In this document: positions 15,648-22,403 of the stretch, piece after piece | How the letters are laid out: every line of letters starts with the position of its first letter | How positions within the stretch are numbered: the stretch's first letter is position 1 | Origin: Synergistaceae bacterium | GTDB lineage: Bacteria > Synergistota > Synergistia > Synergistales > Aminobacteriaceae | DNA length: 26,035 nucleotides | Direction of reading: 5' to 3' | Assembly (NCBI GenBank): GCA_017475805.1 | Contig: JAFVEW010000220.1 | Coordinates: forward strand, 1 to 26,035 | Made by a program: the position numbers and the translations under genes | The notes under the pieces: generated by a model | The model's input: the letters and a program-made list of their open reading frames with translations, nothing else | Databases searched by the model: none | What the model was told of the DNA's origin: nothing

Positions 15648-15872
15648 ATGATTGAACTACATCGTCTGAACGGCGAGGCATTTTTATTAAACTCAGACAT
15701 GATTGAAACAATAGACGTTACGCCGGATACTGTTTTGCGGCTGCTTAACGGGCATCGATACGTCGTGAAAGAGACAGTTCGCGACGTTTATAAAAAAGTT
15801 TTAGCTTTTAGAAAAACGGCCGGTTATACATGTATAATCGCAAACACTAACGACGAATCGGAATCGCAATAG
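15648..15872 (+). CDS. flbD: Flagellar protein FlbD (SwrD-like)
   Basis: This 74-residue cytosolic protein opens the flagellar motor block. MIELHRLNGEAFLLNSDMIETIDVTPDTVLRL and the strand NGHRYVVKETVRDV are the FlbD pattern, and the length matches. In Bacillus the homologue SwrD supports stator power for swarming, which agrees with its position 22 bases before motA. The ATG at 15648 has only a weak AAGG about 15 bases upstream, and no alternative in-frame start exists. This makes it the first gene of the forward operon after the 399-base gap. Confidence 0.9.
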   Translation: MIELHRLNGEAFLLNSDMIETIDVTPDTVLRLLNGHRYVVKETVRDVYKKVLAFRKTAGYTCIIANTNDESESQ

Positions 15873-15894
15873 AAACGGCAGAGGTGGGTTCACT

Positions 15895-16668
15895 TTGGAT
15901 TTAACAAGTCTTATAGGATTTCTTGCAACATGGATATTAGTTCTTGCGTCAATGGCTTCGGGCGGAAACTTTGGAGCTTATATCGACGTTCCCTCGATCA
16001 TGATTACGCTCGGCGGAGCTATCGGCGCGACGGTAATTTCAAATCCCGGAAGCAGGCTTAAAAACATCGGCGGAACTTTCAAGAGCGTTTTCTTCTCAAA
16101 AGCTCCAGACCTAATAGGCATGGTTCAAATGATAGTCAGCTTTGCAGAAAAGGCGCGTCGTGAAGGATTATTGTCGCTTGAAGCTGATATAGCCGAAGTC
16201 GACAGCGAGTTCATGAGAAAAGCAATTCAATTAGTCGTTGACGGTACAGACCCTGAATTAGTCAGAGCAATCTTAGATACAGAAATCGGAGTTTTTGAAG
16301 ACCGACACAGCCAGAATAAATCAATGTTTGATACTTTAGCAGAGTTCGGACCTTCTTTCGGAATGATAGGAACATTGATCGGCCTCATAGCAATGTTAGG
16401 AAACCTTCAGGACGTCAGCGCGCTTGGTCCCGGTATGGCCGTCGCATTAATAACGACGATGTACGGCTCAATGCTTGCGAACATGTTTGCAATTCCTACA
16501 GGAAAGAAACTCGCGGCACGTTCAGCCGAAGAAGTTAAATCTATGGAGCTTATGGTCGAAGGAATTTTAGCTATACAAGCCGGCGAAAACCCGAGAATAG
16601 TTGAAGAAAAATTGAAAGTTTACTTACCGCCGAAGATGCGCGAAGCATTTAACCAGGAGGGCGAATAA
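15895..16668 (+). CDS. motA: Flagellar motor stator protein MotA
   Basis: MotA forms, with MotB, the ion channel stator that drives the flagellar motor in the cytoplasmic membrane. The protein has four helices: two near the N terminus (LIGFLATWILVLASMASGG and IDVPSIMITLGGAIGATV) and two after a large cytosolic loop (FGPSFGMIGTLIGLIAML and GPGMAVALITTMYGSMLANM). These latter segments with their conserved prolines are the signature. The length of 257 is normal. It starts at TTG 15895, chosen for the GAGGTGGG site seven bases upstream. Its TAA overlaps the motB ATG by one base (TAATG), so the pair is translationally coupled. Confidence 0.96.
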   Translation: MDLTSLIGFLATWILVLASMASGGNFGAYIDVPSIMITLGGAIGATVISNPGSRLKNIGGTFKSVFFSKAPDLIGMVQMIVSFAEKARREGLLSLEADIAEVDSEFMRKAIQLVVDGTDPELVRAILDTEIGVFEDRHSQNKSMFDTLAEFGPSFGMIGTLIGLIAMLGNLQDVSALGPGMAVALITTMYGSMLANMFAIPTGKKLAARSAEEVKSMELMVEGILAIQAGENPRIVEEKLKVYLPPKMREAFNQEGE

Positions 16669-17396
16669 TGGCACGTCAGAAAAAACCTGAAGAGCCGGGA
16701 CTTTCAGCACCGGTCTATATGGGACCATACGGCGACATGGTTACGTTAATATTATGTTTCTTTATATTATTGTTCGCTATGTCGTCAGTAGACTCGCAGA
16801 AATTTCAACAGGCGTTGTTATCGCTGAAAGGGTCGCTGGGAGTTTTGAAAGGCGGAGTTACAACAGAAGAATCTCAAGACCCTAACAAGAGCGGCGAAGT
16901 CGGAGAAAGTCCCGGTGCAAGTGAGCGTGTCGAGCTTGATACTCGGCACGTGGCTTACACGTTAAATTCTTTCTTACGTTCGGAAAATTTGACTCGAGAT
17001 ATTCAAGTTTCAATTAATCAGCGCGGCGTAGCTGTCTCGATCAGCGATCAATTTTTATTCCAGCCCGGCCGTGCTGAATTAAGACCCGAAGGTCAAAGAG
17101 CTTTATATAAAATTTCAGAGCTTGTGAAAAATCGCGTTCCTGCTGCCGCAGTCGAAGGACATACGGACTCAGGGATATTAAACGGCGGAATTTATCGCGA
17201 TAACTGGGGACTTAGCGCAATGAGAGCCGCCGCCGTTGCAAGTTATATGGAAAGCGCAGGAGGCTTTGACCCAACGAAATTACAAGCCGTAGGATATAGT
17301 TCCGCGCAGCCTATCGTGCCTAACGATACAGCAGAACATAGAGCTTTGAACCGCAGAGTCGAGATCGTATTTTTATCGCAATATCCGAAACGCTAA
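16668..17396 (+). CDS. motB: Flagellar motor stator protein MotB
   Basis: MotB anchors the stator to peptidoglycan. A single helix (YGDMVTLILCFFILLFAMS) carries the ion-conducting Asp23. A Gly/Ser/Glu linker leads to an OmpA-like peptidoglycan-binding domain (about 105-242) with VEGHTDSG, LSAMRAAAVASYM, LQAVGYSSAQPIV and NRRVEIVFL. The length of 242 is normal. The last 33 bases of the gene are repeated at 17866-17898 downstream, together with the ribosome-binding site and start of the next gene. The stop codon is itself part of TAAGGAGTG, the ribosome-binding site for the inserted hicB, so the antitoxin is placed under flagellar operon transcription. Confidence 0.96.
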   Translation: MARQKKPEEPGLSAPVYMGPYGDMVTLILCFFILLFAMSSVDSQKFQQALLSLKGSLGVLKGGVTTEESQDPNKSGEVGESPGASERVELDTRHVAYTLNSFLRSENLTRDIQVSINQRGVAVSISDQFLFQPGRAELRPEGQRALYKISELVKNRVPAAAVEGHTDSGILNGGIYRDNWGLSAMRAAAVASYMESAGGFDPTKLQAVGYSSAQPIVPNDTAEHRALNRRVEIVFLSQYPKR

Positions 17397-17465
17397 GGAG
17401 TGAAAATAAATAATGTTGAAAAATTTTACGGCATGTTACACGAAATTAGAGCATGGGTACATGGG
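17364..17465 (+). repeat. 102-base direct repeat, copy 1 (motB end, RBS, hicB start)
   Basis: The copy matches 17866-17967, an offset of 502 bases. The first 66 bases are identical; the whole has two mismatches (17430 and 17457). It spans the last 33 bases of motB, the ribosome-binding site and about 18 codons of hicB. Similarity falls sharply after this point. Confidence 0.93.
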
Positions 17466-17682
17466 CAAACTTTTAGAATGGCCGGGAGTTATTACGGAGG
17501 GCGATGATTTAGAAGACTGCAGGGATTTATTAACGGAAGCGGCTAATGAAATGGCTGAACTTTATAAAGACGAAGGGAAAAAAATACCTTATACTGCGCT
17601 TATCTTTGAGCCGTTGTCTGTAAAAATTTCTCCTGAATGTTTGCCGCAGGAAAAAGAGGCGTTGCTCGTAAATGTCGGTTAA
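17413..17682 (+). CDS. hicB: HicB-family antitoxin (copy 1)
   Basis: This is the antitoxin that binds and neutralises HicA. The 89-residue protein has the HicB core: a short strand pair (FTACYTKLEHGYMGKLLEWPG), VITEGDDLEDCRDLLTEAANEM and a helix leading to GKKIP, the typical G-D-x-x-E-A plus IP pattern. The C-terminal DNA-binding domain seen in longer HicB proteins is absent or very short. It overlaps hicA by 11 bases, so the pair is coupled in the order hicB-hicA, the reverse of the classical order. The gene sits 16 bases past motB, inside the flagellar operon. Confidence 0.87.
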   Translation: MLKNFTACYTKLEHGYMGKLLEWPGVITEGDDLEDCRDLLTEAANEMAELYKDEGKKIPYTALIFEPLSVKISPECLPQEKEALLVNVG

Positions 17683-17863
17683 GCGTAAAGACCTCATAAG
17701 ATATTTGGAACAATGCGGCTTTTTCTTAAAACGCGAGGGTAAGCGACACAGCTTTTATGTTCATGAGGACGGAAGGGCTACAGCAGTAAAGAGACATAAC
17801 ATTTTCGACAGAATATCAGCTAACGAAGTTTGCAAAGATGCTAAGTTACAGCCAATATTCTAA
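17672..17863 (+). CDS. hicA: HicA-family mRNA interferase toxin
   Basis: HicA is a small double-stranded-RNA-binding-fold ribonuclease that cleaves mRNA and blocks translation. The 63-residue protein has the family order: KRKDLIRYLEQCGFFLKREG, then KRHSFYVHEDGR with the catalytic His26, then the strand ATAVKRHN and a C-terminal helix (ISANEVCKDAKL). The usual G-S-H is K-R-H here, but the His is in place, so activity is plausible. The ATG is inside the end of hicB (11-base overlap). It ends two bases before the second copy of the direct repeat. Confidence 0.88.
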   Translation: MSVKRKDLIRYLEQCGFFLKREGKRHSFYVHEDGRATAVKRHNIFDRISANEVCKDAKLQPIF

Positions 17864-17865
17864 AA

Positions 17866-17967
17866 ATCGTATTTTTATCGCAATATCCGAAACGCTAAGG
17901 AGTGAAAATAAATAATGTTGAAAAATTTTACAGCATGTTACACGAAATTAGAGCATGGTTACATGGG
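17866..17967 (+). repeat. 102-base direct repeat, copy 2
   Basis: The copy repeats 17364-17465, including 33 bases from the end of motB that code for nothing here. It starts two bases after the hicA stop and runs through the ribosome-binding site into the second hicB. Confidence 0.93.
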
Positions 17968-18160
17968 ACAGCTTCTCGAGTGGACTAATGTTATTACAGA
18001 GGGCGATGATCTTGAGGACTGTGAAGAGATGTTGAAAGACGCGGCTCACGAAATGATGCTCGCATATAAAGATGAAGGAATGAAAATTCCTAATCCGTCC
18101 TTGATAGTCAAGCCTATATCTATACAGATCGATGAAGGAATACTCGAAAAAGCCGGTTAG
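17915..18160 (+). CDS. HicB-family protein, second copy without a toxin
   Basis: This 81-residue paralogue of the HicB at 17413 shares its first 18 residues exactly and is about three-quarters identical over the first 60 residues (VITEGDDLED and YKDEG...KIP kept). The last 20 residues differ and the protein is shorter. No hicA follows. The bases after its stop (CGGTTAGCCGTGAA) faintly resemble the hicA start (CGGTTAAGCGTAAA), which suggests a deleted second toxin. It could act as a spare or decoy antitoxin for HicA. It uses the duplicated TAAGGAGTG ribosome-binding site and ends 60 bases before fliL. Confidence 0.82.
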   Translation: MLKNFTACYTKLEHGYMGQLLEWTNVITEGDDLEDCEEMLKDAAHEMMLAYKDEGMKIPNPSLIVKPISIQIDEGILEKAG

Positions 18161-18220
18161 CCGTGAATACTTTTTATAAAATAAATTTTTAGATTTTCAT
18201 TCTGGAGGATAAAAGCATAA

Positions 18221-18676
18221 ATGAAACGCATTTTAATATTTGCAATAGTCGGCCTCGTTATGTTCGGGGCAGGATTTGGCGGCGGTTTACTTCTTGGGCG
18301 CACAATGGCTCCCACTGATACTAACGAAATCGGCGTCGGAAAAGTAATTCAAGAACCTGGCCCGATAGTTTCAATCGGTCAATTTACAAGCAACTTGGCC
18401 GGAGCTGGCCGACATGTTATAGACTGTGCTTTGTCGCTCGAACTTGTTGACAAAGAGGGAGCTTCAGCTCTCGTTCAGTCGCCGGGCTGGATGAACAGAA
18501 TCAGAAGCGAAATTTTCATGCTCATGAAAGATCGAGTCTATGATGACTTGATGAGCGCGGAAGGAGCCCTGCAGCTTGCCGGAGATATAAAACGCTCATT
18601 AAATCGGATGCTGCCGGACGTTGCAGGAGAAGCTCCGATCGTGAATGTATTATTTGAGAGCATGATTTTACAATAG
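18221..18676 (+). CDS. fliL: Flagellar basal body-associated protein FliL
   Basis: FliL sits at the stator and supports torque and stator stability. The 151-residue protein has an N-terminal membrane helix (ILIFAIVGLVMFGAGFGGGL) and a periplasmic domain with the family pattern (GPIVSIGQFTSNLAG, HVIDCALSLELVD, IRSEIFMLMKDR). GGAGGA precedes the ATG. It lies ten bases before fliM, and in related genomes it normally follows motB directly; here the HicBA-HicB segment separates them. Confidence 0.93.
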   Translation: MKRILIFAIVGLVMFGAGFGGGLLLGRTMAPTDTNEIGVGKVIQEPGPIVSIGQFTSNLAGAGRHVIDCALSLELVDKEGASALVQSPGWMNRIRSEIFMLMKDRVYDDLMSAEGALQLAGDIKRSLNRMLPDVAGEAPIVNVLFESMILQ

Positions 18677-18685
18677 GTCTTAAAA

Positions 18686-19696
18686 ATGCCTGACGTATTA
18701 TCACAAAATGCAATAGACGACTTATTAAAGTCTATTCAGGGCGGTACAAGCATTGATGAAATTGCTGCTAAGGCCGACGAGTACGCAAAATTAAAAATTT
18801 ACGACTTTAAGCGTCCTGATAAATTCAGCAAAGATCAGCTCCGTGCAATTCAAATGATTCATGAAAGTTTTGCGCGTCAGATGACAACAGTTTTATCGAC
18901 TTTAATCCGTGCGATAGTCTCGTCTGAAATTGCTTCAGTCGAACAATTAGCTTACGAAGAATTTGTAAATTACATGGTTCAGCCGACGGTCATAGGCTTG
19001 ATCGAAATGCACCCGTTTGAAGGCTCGATGTTAATGGAAATTAACCCGGCGTTAGTCTTCACTATAATCGATAGATTATTAGGAGGGCGCGGAACTTTTA
19101 TCGGCACTGTCCGAGAATTAACTGATATTGAGAAAACAGTAGTCGAGCGAGTCATCATGAGAATTTTAGAGCTTCTCGAAGACAGCTGGAGCACCGTCGT
19201 TGACGTTCGATTTAGATTCGAGAGCATGGAGAGTAATCCGTTTTTCGTTCAGATTTGCTCACCGAGCGATATGGTCTTGGTCGTCATTATGAAGCTGAGA
19301 GTTTCAGACGTTGAAGGCATGGTTAGTTTATGCTTCCCGTATTTCTTGATAGAGCCGATTATGGATAGACTTTCGAGTCAGCAGTGGTTCGCCTCAACAA
19401 GCCACAAGGCCGACCCGGAAATGAAGAACTGGCTGAATAATTCAATGATGCAGGTGAAAATGCCGCTTGCTATGGAGCTTGGCCACACGGTTTTATCATT
19501 GAATGACGTTTACGCGCTTCAAACAGGCGATGTTATTAAACTTGACGAACTCAAAGATGCTCAAATTGATGTTCGCGTCGGCAATCAAATTAGATTCAAG
19601 GCAAGACCGGGAACTCTTAACGGTCATATGGCCGTCGAGCTTGTGAAAGTTTTGACTCAAGAAATGCCCGAATTGCCCGCCGGTGATGAAGAATAA
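18686..19696 (+). CDS. fliM: Flagellar motor switch protein FliM
   Basis: FliM is the C-ring protein that binds CheY-P and switches rotation. The N-terminal CheY-binding motif reads LSQNAIDDLL. A CheC-like middle domain follows (FSKDQLRAIQMIHESFARQM to PYFLIEPIMDRL), then a C-terminal SpoA domain (VIKLDELKDAQIDVRVG, VELVKVLTQEMPE). The length of 336 is normal. The start follows fliL by nine bases and has only a weak upstream ribosome-binding site. FliY follows after 22 bases. Confidence 0.95.
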   Translation: MPDVLSQNAIDDLLKSIQGGTSIDEIAAKADEYAKLKIYDFKRPDKFSKDQLRAIQMIHESFARQMTTVLSTLIRAIVSSEIASVEQLAYEEFVNYMVQPTVIGLIEMHPFEGSMLMEINPALVFTIIDRLLGGRGTFIGTVRELTDIEKTVVERVIMRILELLEDSWSTVVDVRFRFESMESNPFFVQICSPSDMVLVVIMKLRVSDVEGMVSLCFPYFLIEPIMDRLSSQQWFASTSHKADPEMKNWLNNSMMQVKMPLAMELGHTVLSLNDVYALQTGDVIKLDELKDAQIDVRVGNQIRFKARPGTLNGHMAVELVKVLTQEMPELPAGDEE

Positions 19697-19718
19697 AAAT
19701 AAAGGAGATTAATTCAAA

Positions 19719-20774
19719 ATGTCTGATGATTTATTAAGCCCTGATGAAATTAACGCCCTATTAGCCGGAGCAGCCGATATGGGCGATATGGACGAAATTT
19801 CAGACGCTGATGCAGAACAATTAGCAAAAGTTTCAGACACATTCGCTAATTCAGAGAACAGCGTTATCAATATGCTCGCGGGCAAAAACGTTACAACTAA
19901 TACTGGAAGCCCCGAAGTTTTGAGTCAGGACGAATTTTCCCAAAAATTTTCTGAAATTCCTTTTTTATTTTCAAGCACTTTCGGCGGTATGGACGATATG
20001 CCGCTTGCTATTGTTGTTGAGCAGAGAGGAGCTTTAACTTTAGCCGACTTCATGATGGGCGGCACCGGCAATCCTGTACCTGAACCTAATGACATGTACT
20101 GGGGAGCAGCTCAAGAAGGTTTGAGTCAAATCGTAGGCTCGGCGTTCACGAGTTTAGCGGCAATGTTAGCGGGACGTCGTTTGATGCCTGAGAATACGAC
20201 TTCAGCACCTGGTGAAGAAGGCTGGCGGGCGTTTTCTCTCGAACCTGCTGAAACAAAAATCTGGGCAAGTCCTGTCAGCATTACTATCGAAGGTCTTGAG
20301 CCTTTTAATATGTGGACATGCCTTACACTTAATGACGCTTTGACAATAGCGGGCTATATGCGCGACGCTATCGAGGGCAAGAAACCGGCAGAGCCGCAAT
20401 CTTCAGGAGGTTTTGGAGGAGGCGGCGGCAGTAACAATCTTATGGGAGGAGGACGGAGCAACGTGGGTCCGGCAGTTGACGTAAGACCGGCAGCTTTTCA
20501 GCCTTTAGGAGGAGGCGGGGCGGGCGGAGATCCAAGCCCGATTGATTTAATCGCTGATATTCCCGTGAGGGTTACTGTTGAGCTTGGCAAGGCAAGAAAA
20601 AGCGTTTCAGAAATTTTAGCATTAAACACCGGCGCGGTTATTGAATTAGATAAAATGGCAGGCGAGCCTGTAGATATTTTAGTAAACGGAAAATTAATCG
20701 CTCACGGCGAAGTCGTTGTAATTGATGAAAATTTCGGCGTCCGTATCACGGATATAATTGCAAGTGGTAAATAA
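19719..20774 (+). CDS. fliY: Flagellar motor switch protein FliY
   Basis: FliY combines a CheC-like domain with the FliN SpoA domain of the C-ring. The N terminus has LLSPDEINALL, the CheY-binding-type motif. The middle domain (about residues 70-225) has the fold but reads E133-G-L-S136 at the helix where CheC-type phosphatases have E-x-x-N, so the catalytic Asn appears lost. A Gly/Ser-rich linker (about 225-265) precedes the SpoA domain (PIDLIADIPVRVTVELGKARKSV). The length of 351 is normal. AAGGAG lies before the ATG. Phosphatase activity should be weak or absent; structural C-ring function is expected. Confidence 0.93.
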   Translation: MSDDLLSPDEINALLAGAADMGDMDEISDADAEQLAKVSDTFANSENSVINMLAGKNVTTNTGSPEVLSQDEFSQKFSEIPFLFSSTFGGMDDMPLAIVVEQRGALTLADFMMGGTGNPVPEPNDMYWGAAQEGLSQIVGSAFTSLAAMLAGRRLMPENTTSAPGEEGWRAFSLEPAETKIWASPVSITIEGLEPFNMWTCLTLNDALTIAGYMRDAIEGKKPAEPQSSGGFGGGGGSNNLMGGGRSNVGPAVDVRPAAFQPLGGGGAGGDPSPIDLIADIPVRVTVELGKARKSVSEILALNTGAVIELDKMAGEPVDILVNGKLIAHGEVVVIDENFGVRITDIIASGK

Positions 20775-20819
20775 CGCTGAAATGTGCGCTTAATTTTTTA
20801 ATCTGTAATAAAAAAGTCG

Positions 20820-20828
20820 TGCTATAAT
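20820..20828 (+). promoter_or_regulatory. Candidate extended -10 promoter before cheY
   Basis: TGCTATAAT is a complete extended -10 element in the 99-base gap between fliY and cheY; no good -35 is seen 17 bases upstream. It would give cheY and the downstream export genes an extra internal promoter. Confidence 0.5.
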
Positions 20829-20873
20829 TCACTCAAATTAAATTAAATTTTTTAATTCAAGGGAGTTTTCAAG

Positions 20874-21236
20874 ATGGGCAAAAAGGTTTTAATAGTCGAT
20901 GACGCAGCATTTATGCGTATGATGTTAAAAGACATTCTCACGAAAAATGATTTTGAAGTCGTCGCTGAAGCTGAGAACGGCAAGGCAGGTGTAGCGGCCT
21001 TCCAGAAATATAAGCCCGACATCATCACGATGGACATCACTATGCCTGAGATGAACGGAATAGACGCAGTTAAAGCGATTAAGGCTCTTGACCCCAGTGT
21101 GAAAATAGTTATGGTCTCAGCCATGGGACAGCAGCCGATGGTTATTGAAGCGATTCAAGCCGGAGCGAATGACTTTATCGTAAAGCCGTTCCAGCCTGAA
21201 AGAGTCGTAGAAGCCATTACAAAGGTGCTGTCATAA
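20874..21236 (+). CDS. cheY: Chemotaxis response regulator CheY
   Basis: This single receiver domain of 120 residues passes the chemotaxis signal to FliM. The acidic pair D9-D10, phosphoacceptor D54 (IITMDITMPEMNG), S82 (VMVSAMG) and K104 (IVKPF) are all present. There is no output domain. GGGAG lies before the ATG. The gene sits among the switch and export genes, as in several flagellar operons, and may be transcribed from its own promoter at 20820-20828. Confidence 0.95.
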   Translation: MGKKVLIVDDAAFMRMMLKDILTKNDFEVVAEAENGKAGVAAFQKYKPDIITMDITMPEMNGIDAVKAIKALDPSVKIVMVSAMGQQPMVIEAIQAGANDFIVKPFQPERVVEAITKVLS

Positions 21237-21237
21237 A

Positions 21238-21588
21238 ATTCAAAGCATAAGTCTTACGGCCTATATAATTCGAGCCGTAACCGCGTTAATTTTCATGTCG
21301 CTTGGAGCTTTAATTTTCGTAAAATATTTCAAAAAATATTTCCCAAATGCGGCAAGTTTATCAAATAAAAGCGGGGCTCATGCCGTTAAGATTGAGATAT
21401 TATCGTCCCTGCGCCTCACAAGCAGGGATGTGTTTTTTGTTGTTCGCTGCGGTCCTGATGTTATTGCTTTTACATTAAGTCAAAGCAGTGCTTGTTTACT
21501 TGGCAAATGGAGCTATGAGCAATGGCTTAAAGGAAGTGAGAAATTAGGAATGAGGAGTGAGGAGTTAAATGAAGAAAAGCAAGATTAA
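21238..21588 (+). CDS. fliO: Flagellar biosynthesis protein FliO (non-ATG start proposed)
   Basis: FliO helps assemble FliP in the flagellar export gate. The pattern VKIEILSSLRLTSRDVFFVVRCGPDVIAF is FliO-like. Counting from the first ATG (21295) the protein would be 97 residues, with its single membrane helix cut at its N-terminal end. Yet the same frame is open upstream and encodes AYIIRAVTALIFMSLGALIF, a full helix. No ATG, GTG or TTG lies between the in-frame stop at 21208-21210 and 21295. The best site is ATT at 21238, ten bases after AAGGTG and just past the cheY stop; ATA at 21247 is the alternative. The last residues (SEKLGMRSEELNEEKQD) are encoded by a 7-base tandem repeat. fliP overlaps by 20 bases. 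Confidence 0.7.
   Translation: MQSISLTAYIIRAVTALIFMSLGALIFVKYFKKYFPNAASLSNKSGAHAVKIEILSSLRLTSRDVFFVVRCGPDVIAFTLSQSSACLLGKWSYEQWLKGSEKLGMRSEELNEEKQD
21533..21567 (+). repeat. Five 7-base tandem repeats forming the fliO 3' end and the fliP RBS
   Basis: The units are GAAGTGA, GAAATTA, GGAATGA, GGAGTGA, GGAGTTA. They are read in the fliO frame as SEKLGMRSEELN, and the last units supply the GAGGAG ribosome-binding site for fliP. The same units occur at 885-944 and 25112-25132. Confidence 0.75.
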
Positions 21589-22381
21589 ATATTTAGTTTT
21601 GTTTTTGTTTATCTGCATGTTAGTTCTTAGCTTCGTTAATTCTGCTTTCGGGGCGATATTAAATCCTCCGCGTGCTCCTGAACTTTCCGGGACAATTCCT
21701 TTGCCTTCTTTAACACTTGGAGTCGGTCAGGCTGATTCGCCGCGAGACGTTGCTTTAACGCTTCAGATTTTAGCTTTGATGACAGTGTTAAGCCTCGTGC
21801 CCGCTATTTTGTTAATGGTAACGAGCTTCACTCGAATAATAATAGTTTTGGGCTTCGTTCAACGCGCAATAGGTCTTCAGCAGTCTCCGCCGCAGCAAGT
21901 TATAGCCGGGCTTGCGTTATTTTTAACGATGTTCACGATGTATCCGACATGGGAACAAGTTTATAATAATTCGTTAGAGCCTTATTTTTCAGGTAATATA
22001 GACGCCCAGCAGGCTTGGGATAACGCCATTAATCCAGTAAGAAATTTTATGTTCAGATATACTCGTCAGGAAGAATTATCTCTAATAATTTCAATGTCAG
22101 AATCGCCAAGACCCGCTAATCAATCTGAAGTTCCTACGCAAATTTTAATTCCGGCCTTCATGTTAAGCGAACTCAAAACGGCGTTTCAAATGGGCGTTGT
22201 TATTTATATTCCGTTCTTAGTTGTTGATATGGTCGTGTCGAGCGTTTTGCTAGCAATGGGAATGATGATGTTACCGCCTATGATGATTTCGCTGCCGTTT
22301 AAGATTTTGTTATTTATTATGGCCGACGGCTGGAATTTAGTCGTTATGAGTGTATTAAAAAGTTTTACGAACGTTCCGTAA
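21569..22381 (+). CDS. fliP: Flagellar export gate protein FliP
   Basis: FliP forms the core of the flagellar type III export gate in the membrane. The 270-residue protein has an N-terminal signal sequence ending near FGA, as FliP usually does. It then has the signature LVPAILLMVTSFTRIIIVLGFVQRAIGLQQSPPQQV, LALFLTMFTMYP, and C-terminal helices (AFQMGVVIYIPFLVVDMVVSS, MMMLPPMMISLPFKILLFI). The ATG overlaps fliO by 20 bases, and the ribosome-binding site lies in a tandem repeat. An orphan ParA gene, instead of fliQ, follows after 22 bases. Confidence 0.97.
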   Translation: MKKSKIKYLVLFLFICMLVLSFVNSAFGAILNPPRAPELSGTIPLPSLTLGVGQADSPRDVALTLQILALMTVLSLVPAILLMVTSFTRIIIVLGFVQRAIGLQQSPPQQVIAGLALFLTMFTMYPTWEQVYNNSLEPYFSGNIDAQQAWDNAINPVRNFMFRYTRQEELSLIISMSESPRPANQSEVPTQILIPAFMLSELKTAFQMGVVIYIPFLVVDMVVSSVLLAMGMMMLPPMMISLPFKILLFIMADGWNLVVMSVLKSFTNVP

Positions 22382-22403
22382 AAAAGGAGAATTTATATAT
22401 ATA

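Noticed and set aside
15644..15649. TATAAT just at the flbD start as a promoter
   Set aside because: It overlaps the start codon itself, so it cannot drive a transcript carrying that start; no -35 fits.
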